A stretch of 64,000 nt of DNA from Flammeovirgaceae bacterium UBA976 (GTDB taxonomy: Bacteria > Bacteroidota > Bacteroidia > Cytophagales > Cyclobacteriaceae): positions 1 to 64,000 of the forward strand of contig DBBU01000020.1 in NCBI GenBank assembly GCA_002292365.1. The letters are read 5' to 3'. The translations under genes were made by a program, and so were the position numbers. How positions within the stretch are numbered: the first letter of the stretch is position 1; each line of letters opens with the position of its first letter. This document shows, piece after piece, positions 29,165 to 38,584 of the stretch. The notes beneath the pieces were generated by a model. That model searched no databases, was not told where the DNA came from, and worked only from the letters and a program-made list of their open reading frames with translations.

Positions 29165-29941
29165 TTAGATAGTAATTTTAAGCCCTACTGGGCAGTGATC
29201 GGAACCCATTACTTCATTGTAAATTAAAGCATTATCAAGTTGTCCTTCAAGGGCATTCGAGACCAGGAAATAGTCTATTCTCCAACCTACATTTCTTGTT
29301 CTTGATTGAAATCGGTAATTCCACCAGCTGTATTTAATCTCTTCGGGATAATACTTCCTAAAGGTATCTAAATATCCCGCACTTAATAAGCTTTCTAAAC
29401 CGTCAATTTCTTTTTGAGTATATCCGCTCGATACATTGTAATTGGGTTTAGGTCGTGCAATGTCAATTTCCTTGTTGGCGACATTGAGATCACCGCAAAT
29501 AACTACAGGTTTTATTTGCTCTAAACTTAAAATGTATGCTTTAAATGCCACATCCCATCTTGTCCTATAATCTAATCTTTTTAAGCTTTCTCCTGAATTA
29601 GGTGTATAAACAGTAACTAAAAAATAAGAGGCAAACTCTGCGGTAATCACACGGCCCTCTTGATCATGTTCTTCCACTCCTATATCAAACTTTATAGTTA
29701 ACGGTTTTTTTTTGGATAAAATGGCAGTTCCAGAATATCCCTTTCTTGCTTTAGAAGAGTTGGTATATATGTGGTAACCTTCTATCACCGAAAATGATTT
29801 TAGAGCATCTTCGGGTTGAGCTTTAATTTCTTGTAGACACAACACATCAGGATTTAATACCTTCAGATCTTTAAGGAAATCTTTTTTCATAATAGCACGA
29901 ATACCATTAACATTCCAGGAAACAAGATGAGTGATTGACAT
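29165..29941 (-). CDS. xth: Exodeoxyribonuclease III / AP endonuclease
   Basis: A 258-residue EEP-fold nuclease acting in base-excision repair at abasic sites and as a 3' exonuclease. Motifs in order are SWNVNGIRA, CLQEIKAQ (catalytic glutamate), GYSGTAILS, VYTPNSGES, CGDLNVANKEID and GSDHCPVGL (the terminal Asp-His pair). It lies 27 bases after rnhB, another DNA-maintenance gene, and 9 bases before gcvT. Start and length are those of the family. Confidence 0.93.
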   Translation of the reverse strand: MSITHLVSWNVNGIRAIMKKDFLKDLKVLNPDVLCLQEIKAQPEDALKSFSVIEGYHIYTNSSKARKGYSGTAILSKKKPLTIKFDIGVEEHDQEGRVITAEFASYFLVTVYTPNSGESLKRLDYRTRWDVAFKAYILSLEQIKPVVICGDLNVANKEIDIARPKPNYNVSSGYTQKEIDGLESLLSAGYLDTFRKYYPEEIKYSWWNYRFQSRTRNVGWRIDYFLVSNALEGQLDNALIYNEVMGSDHCPVGLKITI

Positions 29942-29968
29942 AAAAGCTAAATTAAATAGACCTTGTGA

Positions 29969-30550
29969 TTATTTAGGTAGAAGTTGAAATGTTTTTCTGT
30001 GGTAAGGTGTGATACCTTGTTTTCGGATCCCCTGTCGATGGACGATGGTTGGATAGCCCACATTAGTTTCCCAACCGTAATGAGGATATTTTTTTGCTAA
30101 ATCTCGCATGAGCTGGTCGCGATACGTTTTAGCGAGCACTGAAGCAGCGGCTATTGAGAGAAATTTCGAATCACCTTTTATGATACATTGATGAGGAATA
30201 GAACAGTGAGGGTTATATTTATTACCATCGATGAGAAGGAGTTCGGGTTTGATTTTTAACTGATCAATGGCTCTGTGCATAGCTAAAAATGAAGCATTGA
30301 GGATATTGATGTCATCAATTTCTAGGGGAGAAACCTCACCAACACCATAAGCCAGCGCCACATTTTTTATTTCTATTTTAAGTAATTCACGCTGGGAAAT
30401 GCTAAGTTTCTTAGAGTCATTTAAAAAATCATGTTTGAAATGTTTAGGTAAGATGACCGCTGCGGCGACAACAGGTCCCGCCAAGCATCCTCTTCCCACT
30501 TCATCACAGCCCGCCTCAGTTTTGTTTACATCAAAATATGAATTGAGCAT
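29969..30550 (-). CDS. rnhB: Ribonuclease HII
   Basis: A 193-residue RNase H-fold enzyme that cleaves RNA in RNA-DNA hybrids and at single ribonucleotides in DNA. CDEVGRGCLAGPVVAAAVIL provides the catalytic Asp16-Glu17 pair; LLIDGNKY and SIAAASVLAKTYRD supply the other acidic residues and the second signature. The C-terminus WETNVGYPTIVHRQGIRKQG is typical. Its start codon is only 16 bases from the end of the upstream BNR-repeat gene, so the two could share a transcript. Confidence 0.93.
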   Translation of the reverse strand: MLNSYFDVNKTEAGCDEVGRGCLAGPVVAAAVILPKHFKHDFLNDSKKLSISQRELLKIEIKNVALAYGVGEVSPLEIDDINILNASFLAMHRAIDQLKIKPELLLIDGNKYNPHCSIPHQCIIKGDSKFLSIAAASVLAKTYRDQLMRDLAKKYPHYGWETNVGYPTIVHRQGIRKQGITPYHRKTFQLLPK

Positions 30551-30566
30551 GATGCTTAACTATCCA

Positions 30567-33500
30567 TTAATGAACGAGTATTTTTTTAATTTGATTAAAA
30601 CCTTGTGACTCAAGAGAGACCAAATAAATACCAGCTTGTAAATCACCTCTTTCAAATAAAATTGCTTCTGTTTCGGGAGCCACTAGTTGGGTTTGTATTA
30701 CTTTACCCTGCAGGTCTAAAATTTTAATCAATCCTTTTGTTTTAATTTTTAAATTGATATTTATAAAATCTGTTATTGGATTAGGGTATATTTCCCAATC
30801 TACCTCCTCGTCTTTTTTAATCTTTAGGGGTGCTTCCTGAATAACTAAGTCATCTATAACCCATCCCCAAGCCTGTACGCCAGGATCAGAGAAAAGCCTG
30901 AAGCGAATGAGAATTTCGTCACCCGGGTTGAAAGAGTCGAGAATATTAATTGTTCTTTCTTTGTACATACTAGGGTCACCATTTTTTTGGCTGTTATAGG
31001 CAGAAAGCCATTCCTCATCTGAATCAGAATCATAGCCATCAAGTAAAGGGTTCCAGTTAATTCCGTCTGTAGATCCTTCTAAAATGACGTAATCCCAAAA
31101 TTCCTCATCCCCATAGGTTGTATTTGCTTGACCTGTCTCGACAATAACAATTTCTTTGAACTCGATTGTAGCATCAGTTTCCTGTACTTGTATAGGTGTT
31201 TTTAAAACAGCGATAAGTTCTTTGGAAGCTGGATAATCATGTCTCGAATGCAGAGCAAGATCTGAGAATCCTGGTTTATAGCCTATATTAAATCCATCAA
31301 CCGCGACTTCTGAAATATTTGAAAAATCGGTACTGTATGATATCTGTGGATCAAATACCTCATACATTAGGAATTCAGATTCAATTGATTCGTAGCTAGA
31401 TCCATCTCTGTATGCCACAGTATGGAAAGATTTTTTTCCATTTAAATTTAGGTTATTTATTGTGAAGTTTACTGGTCCCATGGTTTGTTCTTGATCAGAA
31501 TAAACTATTTCGTCATCCACAAAAATATGTGTAGAATCGAAAAGATCTGAATAAATTAACTTGAGGGTAGTTTGACCAGTCAAATCGATTTCAACATTCA
31601 CAACGTTTGGAGCAAAAACAATTTCTTGTTCAATTTCTGGGATTGTTACTGACCATATACCTCTCCCATACGTAGCAATGATGATTTGATCATCTTGGAT
31701 TTTCATATCTAATATTTTTACCATAGGAAGATTAGAGTTGATTAAATTCCATGACTCTCCTCCATTCATCGATTCGACTATTCCAATGTCAGTTGCTACC
31801 CACATATGTCTGGGATCATTGGGAAAGCATATTAATCCCTCTACAACTGTGTTTGGGAATCCTCTATGACTTGATCCTTCATTAGGGTCAAATCCTGTTA
31901 TATCTACCCAAGTCTTTCCAAGATCTTCTGTTTTAAGCACTTTTGGTAAACCATCAATAGCAAACTGAGCAAATGCAGTACTATCCTCCTTAGGATGGGT
32001 ATTAATTGCAATAACTGGACCCATATTCGGGAATTCTGAGTAAGTTTCCGTTGGAGTGAATGTTAGTCCACCATCTGTGGAGACAAAAACTCTTTTAGTT
32101 TCACTCATATAATTAGCTGCCCAAATTATATTGGCATTTGACTCAGAGACTTCCAAATCGGTATAATTACTTGACAGCCAATAGTCTGATTCAATGGGTG
32201 TTAAGTTCCAATTTTCACCAAAGTTGTTAGACTTATAAACTCCATTAGCACCTACTGCATAAATACGATCTGGATAAGATCTAGAATTTGCCAGTCTAGA
32301 CAAAAAAGGGCCATCCTCTCCGATTCCATTTGAAGCACTATTCCATGTTTGTCCGCCGTCAGACGAGGACTCAAAAAGATTATAATACATCGAACCTATA
32401 ACTTTTTTAGGATCTCGATTATTCCATAGTACTTCAAACCCATCACCACCAATAACATACCTATACGCTGAGCTGGCATTGGAGGAGCCTTCCTCCGGGG
32501 AAAGATATGTACCTTGATCTTGCATGCCACCAATATATCGGTCTTCCCCGGGCATTTTGTCAGCAGCATAAAATTGAGTTGTATTAAATCCAGTACTTAC
32601 AAAATCAAAACTCATATCCTCATGTCCTGGTTGTTTTGATAATTTTGATAAATAAATACCTCCATCATTGGTACTTAAAAGGTTAAATGTTTGATCGGAC
32701 GTATTAATGTTGATCGCATGAAGGCTGTGATGATCGGGATGAACAGCATTTTCTCCGTTAGCAGGTTTATTATTAAGTAATGAGTTATTTCCATCAAATT
32801 GGTTATAAGCATCTGATATATTAAAAGTTTCTCGAACAATTGTTTGTTTATTAAAAAAGCCGATCTCGATTTGAGAGATAGGGAGATCAAAAGGGTCAAA
32901 TGTATAATTTTCTATCCCTACTGGCCAAAAAAAATACATTTGCTGAAAAGTCTGTCCACCATTTATTGCGATATTGCTGTTTGGAGATTCATTGTATTCT
33001 ATTAAATGAATGAAAAGATATTCTCTGGAATGGAGACTACTTTCTGAAGTTGTATTGGCTGGAATTAAATTCCATTTACCATCTTCTTGCTGGTCTCTAA
33101 AGGAAGCCATGAGCTGTTTGTCATTATTAACGTCCCAAACTTGAAAGGGGACCTCTACATAATCTTCATATTTGTAATTGGAATCATTCACACCTGATCC
33201 CGCACCATTCACAGTAAATCGATGGGCTTTCTGTGTACCTTGACCGAATCGTAATTCAATATTTTCTATGCGGGATAAACCAACTTCTCCAATGTCCATA
33301 ATACCGCCAAATTGAGCACCTCCAAAGTCGATAAAGGCCAAAAAATCTTCGGTATTACTCTTTCTTAATTCTAAATTTTTCACAGATTTTACTGAGTCTG
33401 TCAAAGTAAATTCCCATAAATTGACACCTCCAATGTATACTTTGTCAGCATCAAAAGGATGTGCAAGAACTGCATTATCATAACTTCCTTGAATCAGAAA

Positions 33501-34592
33501 ATTAAAATTTTGTGAACTATTTAGCTCTCCAACAAAAGACCAACTCTCTGCTCCATCTTTTGAAACATATAAAACTCCATTCTCTTCTGAGGCCCAAATA
33601 ATTTTTGAATTGATAGGAGATATTCCAAGTTCAATTCGTCCAGGATTTGAGGGTAAGCCTATGCTTTTACCTAACCAATTTTGGCCACCATTAGTTGATT
33701 TGTAAACACCCCTTCCGGCTATGGCTGCGTATTGTATGTTCCAGTTTGTGGGATCATTCAAAACCATGTCCACAACATCGCCATTTGTTAATAATAATGA
33801 TTCAGACCATGAAATACCACCATCGAGTGATTTATAAATTCCAGATTTTACCGATTCTTGAGACCATTTACTACTTGTACCGCTCACTACAACTTCATTT
33901 GTATTTTCTGGATTGATGATTATTCTACCAATTTGCTGTGCTGCAGGGATCTCATCAGGACTGATTATTTGGAACCAATCTTGGCCATGATTCGTTGATT
34001 TAAATAATCCCGAACCATTTATATCACCTCCACCATATTGTTCTCCTGTGCCCGCGAAGATGACATCAGGATTAGACATAGATTGTGCTAGTGCGTTAGT
34101 ACCAAGATTTGGGAGACCTGTGGAGTAGGGTTCCCAAGAACTGCCTCCATTGATCGTTTTCCAAACTCCTCCTGTCGCAGCTCCTGCAAACCACGTATTT
34201 TGCGAAGCATCACTTGCATCTACGATAAAGGCCCTAGTTCTCCCGGAAATGTTACCAGGACCACGCTCAATAAAAGAATATTCGGTTTCTTGACGTGCAT
34301 TCTGATTTCTTGCTTGCAGTTTTTTGAATTCTTTTAATTGATAACCGCCTTCATATGTTGGCCCACCTTTCCCAAAGCCCGTTTTCATGAGTTTTTGTAT
34401 TTCTGTATGTTTATCAGGGTAACCCATTCGAATACGTTCCTTTCTTTCCTTTTTTTCTTTATTAATTATTAAATGTGACCGTTCCTGAGGTTTAAGTAAA
34501 TTTTTGCTAATCTTTATTTGGGAACTTTCTCTGAAGTGAAATAATAAAATAATCAATAAGCTTGAGCTGAAAACAAAAAAATATTTTTTCAT
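30567..34592 (-). CDS. Large secreted BNR-repeat protein with type IX sorting domain
   Basis: From the ATG at 34592 the protein is 1341 residues; an ATG 30 bases earlier would place ten polar residues before the signal sequence and is less likely. The N-terminus is MKKYFFVFSSSLLIILLF. The body carries many BNR/sortilin-type propeller repeats with the S-x-D-x-G-x-x-W pattern, for example STNHGQDWF, SLDGGISWS, STNGGQNWLG, SSDGGQTWN and SMNGGESWN. A jelly-roll-like segment near residues 1100-1240 precedes a Por-type C-terminal sorting domain (YPNPITDFININ to the end), so it should be a PorU/PorV substrate anchored at or released from the surface. Binding target or activity is not known. Similar proteins are annotated as glycosyl hydrolase-like or VPS10-like. 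Confidence 0.85.
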   Translation of the reverse strand: MKKYFFVFSSSLLIILLFHFRESSQIKISKNLLKPQERSHLIINKEKKERKERIRMGYPDKHTEIQKLMKTGFGKGGPTYEGGYQLKEFKKLQARNQNARQETEYSFIERGPGNISGRTRAFIVDASDASQNTWFAGAATGGVWKTINGGSSWEPYSTGLPNLGTNALAQSMSNPDVIFAGTGEQYGGGDINGSGLFKSTNHGQDWFQIISPDEIPAAQQIGRIIINPENTNEVVVSGTSSKWSQESVKSGIYKSLDGGISWSESLLLTNGDVVDMVLNDPTNWNIQYAAIAGRGVYKSTNGGQNWLGKSIGLPSNPGRIELGISPINSKIIWASEENGVLYVSKDGAESWSFVGELNSSQNFNFLIQGSYDNAVLAHPFDADKVYIGGVNLWEFTLTDSVKSVKNLELRKSNTEDFLAFIDFGGAQFGGIMDIGEVGLSRIENIELRFGQGTQKAHRFTVNGAGSGVNDSNYKYEDYVEVPFQVWDVNNDKQLMASFRDQQEDGKWNLIPANTTSESSLHSREYLFIHLIEYNESPNSNIAINGGQTFQQMYFFWPVGIENYTFDPFDLPISQIEIGFFNKQTIVRETFNISDAYNQFDGNNSLLNNKPANGENAVHPDHHSLHAININTSDQTFNLLSTNDGGIYLSKLSKQPGHEDMSFDFVSTGFNTTQFYAADKMPGEDRYIGGMQDQGTYLSPEEGSSNASSAYRYVIGGDGFEVLWNNRDPKKVIGSMYYNLFESSSDGGQTWNSASNGIGEDGPFLSRLANSRSYPDRIYAVGANGVYKSNNFGENWNLTPIESDYWLSSNYTDLEVSESNANIIWAANYMSETKRVFVSTDGGLTFTPTETYSEFPNMGPVIAINTHPKEDSTAFAQFAIDGLPKVLKTEDLGKTWVDITGFDPNEGSSHRGFPNTVVEGLICFPNDPRHMWVATDIGIVESMNGGESWNLINSNLPMVKILDMKIQDDQIIIATYGRGIWSVTIPEIEQEIVFAPNVVNVEIDLTGQTTLKLIYSDLFDSTHIFVDDEIVYSDQEQTMGPVNFTINNLNLNGKKSFHTVAYRDGSSYESIESEFLMYEVFDPQISYSTDFSNISEVAVDGFNIGYKPGFSDLALHSRHDYPASKELIAVLKTPIQVQETDATIEFKEIVIVETGQANTTYGDEEFWDYVILEGSTDGINWNPLLDGYDSDSDEEWLSAYNSQKNGDPSMYKERTINILDSFNPGDEILIRFRLFSDPGVQAWGWVIDDLVIQEAPLKIKKDEEVDWEIYPNPITDFININLKIKTKGLIKILDLQGKVIQTQLVAPETEAILFERGDLQAGIYLVSLESQGFNQIKKILVH

Positions 34593-34994
34593 GGGGTCTA
34601 TTAAAATTATGTTAAATGTCAATTACTTAAAGACACAATCTATGGGTGGATTAAATCAAAGTAATTTTAAAATGATTTTTAAATAATTCATTACTCTAAT
34701 ATTACAAATGTGGAGTCACAATAATTCATAAGTTTTCAAGGCAAATTTTGTTAAATGTGAATCTAGTGTTTATTTAAATTATAGCCTATCGTTAACTTAA
34801 AAAATTTCTTTGTAAGTGCCAAGAAATAAATTAAAGAATTAAAAATAAAATGAGGAAAACTTTTACAAACGAGTGTTAAGCTTTAAATAATTTCCCTCTT
34901 ATCTGAATATTCAATGAAGGCGAGTTTAAGGAGTTCTCTTTTTCTAGATTTTGACATACCTATTTTGAAATCTATTTATGACTATTCTTTTGTG
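34593..34994. other. About 400 bases without a recognised gene
   Basis: This AT-rich stretch between the BNR-repeat gene and the NUDIX remnant has no open frame with recognisable protein sequence. I looked for a minus-strand TAnnTTTG element that could serve the BNR-repeat gene and found none with correct spacing. No terminator-like hairpin with a T-tract stands out. Confidence 0.6.
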
Positions 34995-34996
34995 TT

Positions 34997-35518
34997 ACTA
35001 AAAAAAGTTGTTCATTATTTGAAAACCTGTGGATTATACTGCATGCTGAATGAGTGATCAATCCCATAGATAGGTGAAAGTGAATATGGAAGGGTCATTT
35101 TAAGCATGTGGTCATGGGGATTATACCTCTAGATAATGATTTGAACACTTACTTGGTAGGATAATGGCGTTATCCGTGAAATGTGTATTCTTGGGAAATT
35201 CCGATGGGTGGAGGCTATTTAGATGAACATCCGTTAGATTCCGAAAAAAGAGAACTCGTATAGCAAACTGGGATTACGGCTGCCCGTTGGGAACCGTTGT
35301 CAAAAGTGCATCTATCGAATTCGGTATTTTATGAAGTAGGCCATATCTATTTGGCTAAAGAACTTACTTTTGGTGTTACCCAATTTGATTAATTAGAAGA
35401 CTTAAGGATAAAAAAACTGCCTCTAAAAAAAGCTGTACAAATGTGTTTAAATGGTTCTATAACAGATAGTTTAAGTCTGATAGGACTGTTGACATTGGCC
35501 CGAACTTACTCATTTTAA
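34997..35518 (+). pseudogene. NUDIX hydrolase pseudogene with seven in-frame stops
   Basis: One frame across about 520 bases reads as an ADP-ribose pyrophosphatase-like NUDIX protein. Segments include FENLWI near the start, GHFKHVVMGIIPLDNDLNTY, then NVYSWEIPMGGGYLDEHPL leading into the NUDIX box (KRELV, stop, QTGI), then WEPLSKVHLSNSVFYEVGHIY and a C-terminal helix ending at TAA 35516-35518. In-frame stops are at 35051, 35075, 35081, 35162, 35177, 35261 and 35390. Several look like single-base changes of expected codons (Gln, Leu, Glu), and the 35261 stop replaces a catalytic-box glutamate. No frameshift is needed. It cannot be translated with the standard code used by its neighbours. A MATE exporter follows on the same strand. 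Confidence 0.85.
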
Positions 35519-35611
35519 GTTCAAGTATTTTAGATCGTGTCTTGTTTGAAAGGATCAATGATACCTTCCTTCAATAAGTAAAATTCATGATCGGTTTCTG
35601 ATTGCAATTAC

Positions 35612-35640
35612 CTATTTTCGCCAACTTGAGGCCAAAATAG
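35612..35640 (+). promoter_or_regulatory. Inverted repeat ending two bases before the MATE start
   Basis: CTATTTTCGCC (35612-35622), a 7-base loop, and GGCCAAAATAG (35630-35640) form an 11-base inverted repeat with one mismatch. It ends two bases before the MATE ATG at 35643 and fills the region where a ribosome would bind. It could be a repressor operator or an RNA hairpin that limits translation. There is no T-tract, so it is not a normal terminator. Confidence 0.5.
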
Positions 35641-35642
35641 TC

Positions 35643-36950
35643 ATGACGATTAAGGATCATTTTCGAAAAAATATAGTTTTAGCAGTTCCCGTCATTATTG
35701 GGCAGCTGGGACACATCATGGTTTCGGTTGCCGATACAGTTATGGTGGGTAAATTGGGAGTGATTCCACTAGCAGGGGCTACTTTTGCAACCGCAATTTA
35801 TCACGTGTTTATGCTATTTGGGTTGGGAGTCAGTTATGCCATTACCCCATTAGTTGCGGCCACTCAGCCAGCAGATAAAAAAGGGCGTTTGGTTTTTTTA
35901 CAAAATAGTATTCTTCTCAATACCCTCTTAGCTTTGATAATGTACTTAATCACTTTGATTTTAACACCTTATTTATCTTTTTTTGGTCAAGAACCGGCGG
36001 TGACTTGGTCGGCCACTTTCTATTTAAAAATTATTTCAATGTCATTGATTCCTCTGATGATTTTTCAGACGGTTAGACAATTTTCGGAAGGTCAATCCAA
36101 TACTTTAAGTCCAATGATTGTTTCTGTGTTGGCTAATTTATTAAATGTGTTGCTGAATTACGCCTTTATCTACGGTCATTTTGGGTTTTCTGAAATGGGC
36201 CTTAATGGAGCCGGTTATGCTACTTTAGTTTCTCGATGTGTTATGGTGATTTTAATGATGGTATTGACCCGAGATATGTGGCGTGGTATAAGCGCACATT
36301 TTGATTTGAAAGTGATCAAGCGTTTGCTGAAAATAGGCGTACCTTCTGGTTTACAGTATGTCTTTGAAATTGGGGCATTTTCAATGGCCGGAGTTATGGC
36401 AGGTTGGATCAGTGCAGCCACTCTAGCAGCACATCAAATCGCTTTGAATATGGTTGCAGTAACTTATATGGCTGCATCGGGATTGGGGGCAGCTGCGGCT
36501 GTTAGGATTGCAAATCAAATGGGGAAAAAGGATCTGAAAAATTTAAAATTAGCAGGATTTTCATGTCTGGCCTTGGTAGCTGTTTTTATGTTTTTAGCGG
36601 CGATATTCATTATAACAGCAAGACATTGGTTGATTCAACTGTATATTGAGGATGAAGCGGTACAAAAAATTTCCTTAGGGCTTTTGTTAATTGCGGCAGG
36701 GTTCCAAATATCGGATGGTTTACAAGCGGTGGGTTTAGGCATTTTAAGAGGTTTGACAGATGTTAAAGTGCCTGCTTTTGTTACTTTTTTTGTCTATTGG
36801 ATATGTGCCATTCCGGGCAGTTATCTCTTGGCTTTTCATTTTGAGATGGGTCTTTCGGGTATTTGGTATGCTTTATCAGGGGCTTTGACTTTGGCCGCTT
36901 TGTTGCATATTTTCAGGTTTATTTATCTTGCTAATCGGATTCAATTTTAA
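35643..36950 (+). CDS. MATE-family multidrug efflux transporter
   Basis: A 435-residue inner-membrane exporter with about twelve hydrophobic helices in two homologous halves, of the NorM-like MATE family that exports cationic drugs in exchange for sodium or protons. Family segments are PVIIGQLGHIMVSVADTVMVG in helix 1-2, PLVAATQPADKKGR, GLNGAGYATLVSR, and AAHQIALNMVAVTYMAASGLGAA in the second half. The substrate cannot be inferred. It is followed after about 85 bases by an MFS exporter on the same strand, so the two may form a small export locus. Confidence 0.9.
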   Translation: MTIKDHFRKNIVLAVPVIIGQLGHIMVSVADTVMVGKLGVIPLAGATFATAIYHVFMLFGLGVSYAITPLVAATQPADKKGRLVFLQNSILLNTLLALIMYLITLILTPYLSFFGQEPAVTWSATFYLKIISMSLIPLMIFQTVRQFSEGQSNTLSPMIVSVLANLLNVLLNYAFIYGHFGFSEMGLNGAGYATLVSRCVMVILMMVLTRDMWRGISAHFDLKVIKRLLKIGVPSGLQYVFEIGAFSMAGVMAGWISAATLAAHQIALNMVAVTYMAASGLGAAAAVRIANQMGKKDLKNLKLAGFSCLALVAVFMFLAAIFIITARHWLIQLYIEDEAVQKISLGLLLIAAGFQISDGLQAVGLGILRGLTDVKVPAFVTFFVYWICAIPGSYLLAFHFEMGLSGIWYALSGALTLAALLHIFRFIYLANRIQF

Positions 36951-37036
36951 GGTCAGAAGGTTTTTTTATTCAAGTAAAAAAATCACTGATTTACATTTTA
37001 AGACAGTTTTAAGCTATTTTGCCTCAAATTTATTTA

Positions 37037-38242
37037 ATGAAAAATCAAAAGGCTGCGCTAGGCTTTATATTTGTCACGGTCCTCATTGATGTAATTGGAT
37101 TGGGAATTATCATACCGGTGATTCCCAAACTAATTATGGAGTTAAGCGGGGAAGATATGAGCCAAGCTTCTCGTTATGGAGGTTTTTTGATGTTCATTTA
37201 TGCATTTATGCAATTCATCTTTGCTCCCATATTAGGAGGGCTGAGTGATCAATTTGGACGGAGACCTATTCTCTTGATTTCTTTGTTTGGCCTAGGCTTA
37301 GATTATCTTCTGGTAGCTTTTTCAAGTACTCTTTGTTGGCTGTTTTTAGCGCGACTCATTGCAGGTATTGGGGGTGCTAGTTTCACGACTGCATCCGCCT
37401 ACATAGCAGATATTTCATTACCAGAAAAAAGAACCCAAAACTTTGGAATGCTCGGTGCAGCCTTTGGATTGGGATTTATTATTGGTCCCGTCATCGGAGG
37501 TATATTGGGGGATATTGGCTCTAGAATTCCTTTTGTTGCAGCTGCAGGGCTGGCTTTGGTTAACTGGTTGTATGGTTATTTTATTTTACCTGAATCCTTG
37601 TCTAAATCAAACAGGCGGCCTTTTAAATTATCTCGAGCAAATCCTTTTGGTACTTTTAATCAGCTCAAAGGACATCCTGTTATCATTGGATTATCCGTCG
37701 CTTTATTTTTCACCTATATCGCTCATCATGCCATACAATCAACTTGGACCTATTTCACTATTGAACGATATGGTTGGAGTGAAGCTGAAGTAGGATATTC
37801 GTTAGGTTTTATCGGCTTAATGATTGTTCTGGTTCAAGGTTTGATTATCCGTTATGCCGTCAAATTTATGGGTCAGATAAAAGCGGTATATGCGGGCCTA
37901 GGATTCAATATGTTGGGTATGCTTTTGATTGCTTTCACTACGCAAGGATGGATAATTTATGCCGTAATGGTTCCCTATGCCCTTGGTGGCTTGGCAGGAC
38001 CTACCATGCAAGCCATGATGAGTGCTAAGGTAACTTCAGATCAACAGGGTGAATTACAAGGAGGTTTGACAAGCCTGATGAGTGTTACTTCCATCATAGG
38101 TCCTCTTTTAATGACGACAGTTTTTGCTTTTTTTACGGCTGCTCGTACGATTTTTTATTTTCCCGGCGCCCCATTCATTCTTGGCACTATTTTAAGTGGG
38201 ATGGGATTAATATTTGCCTTCAAGACCCTCAAGGATATTTAA
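37037..38242 (+). CDS. TetA-like MFS drug:proton antiporter
   Basis: From the ATG at 37037 the protein is 401 residues with twelve membrane helices. It has the DHA1/TCR features: VLIDVIGLGIIIPVIP in helix 1, the loop 2-3 motif A GGLSDQFGRRPILL, the RLIAGIGGASFTTASAYIAD segment of helix 4-5, and AFGLGFIIGPVIGG (motif C, found in antiporters). It resembles TetA class proteins but the substrate is not certain. An in-frame TTG at 37019 is not preferred. Neighbour of the MATE exporter. Confidence 0.88.
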   Translation: MKNQKAALGFIFVTVLIDVIGLGIIIPVIPKLIMELSGEDMSQASRYGGFLMFIYAFMQFIFAPILGGLSDQFGRRPILLISLFGLGLDYLLVAFSSTLCWLFLARLIAGIGGASFTTASAYIADISLPEKRTQNFGMLGAAFGLGFIIGPVIGGILGDIGSRIPFVAAAGLALVNWLYGYFILPESLSKSNRRPFKLSRANPFGTFNQLKGHPVIIGLSVALFFTYIAHHAIQSTWTYFTIERYGWSEAEVGYSLGFIGLMIVLVQGLIIRYAVKFMGQIKAVYAGLGFNMLGMLLIAFTTQGWIIYAVMVPYALGGLAGPTMQAMMSAKVTSDQQGELQGGLTSLMSVTSIIGPLLMTTVFAFFTAARTIFYFPGAPFILGTILSGMGLIFAFKTLKDI

Positions 38243-38314
38243 ATAGGGGTATAGGAATCTATGATATGCTATTGAAAATCAATTTTTATCTTTTATATAA
38301 TTTTCATATTTCGT

Positions 38315-38546
38315 ATGTTTTTGACCATTTTTGAGAAAATAAAGAAAGGCAATAACGAAGCATTTTGGATTGATTTTCAGATTCCTCTATCTCTATAATG
38401 GATATGCTCCAACTTTTACCGGAGAAGCATTAACTCAACCATTTTTTGGAAAAATTTTGAAATAAAAATGAACTCTTTCGGTCTTCCTATTGTGTTTTTT
38501 TGGATCCGCACCCTGAAAAAGTTGAAAAGATGATTAATTTTGATTA
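38315..38546 (+). other. Possible remnant of an unidentified protein-coding gene
   Basis: Within the roughly 425-base gap before rpoD, an ATG at 38315 opens MFLTIFEKIKKGNNEAFW and stops after 27 codons. Adjacent pieces in other frames read protein-like (LYNGYAPTFTGEALTQPFFG, then FLDPHPEKVEKMINFD). Together they suggest a small gene broken by frameshifts. I do not recognise the family, and the pattern could be chance in AT-rich DNA. The rest of the gap (38243-38314) holds nothing I can name. Confidence 0.3.
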
Positions 38547-38573
38547 AATTCGCCAACTTTGTTTTTAATTTTG
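38540..38573 (+). promoter_or_regulatory. Predicted promoter of rpoD
   Basis: TTG (38540-38542), 23 bases, then TAATTTTG (38566-38573) fits the Bacteroidota consensus at the long end of the allowed spacing. It lies 95 bases before the rpoD ATG. A second TAATTTTG at 38535-38542 has no suitable upstream TTG. It is a pattern match only. Confidence 0.45.
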
Positions 38574-38584
38574 ATTGAGTCTTT

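Noticed and set aside
34593..34994. tRNA, small RNA or CRISPR in the long non-coding stretches
   Set aside because: No cloverleaf-type conserved loops, no regularly spaced repeats and no strong hairpin with T-tract were found here or in the other gaps.
34997..35518. Stop codons in the NUDIX frame as evidence of a variant genetic code
   Set aside because: Neighbouring intact genes end normally at TAA, TAG and TGA (for example TGA ends the aminotransferase at 40900 and TAG ends hemA), and all three stops occur in the remnant.
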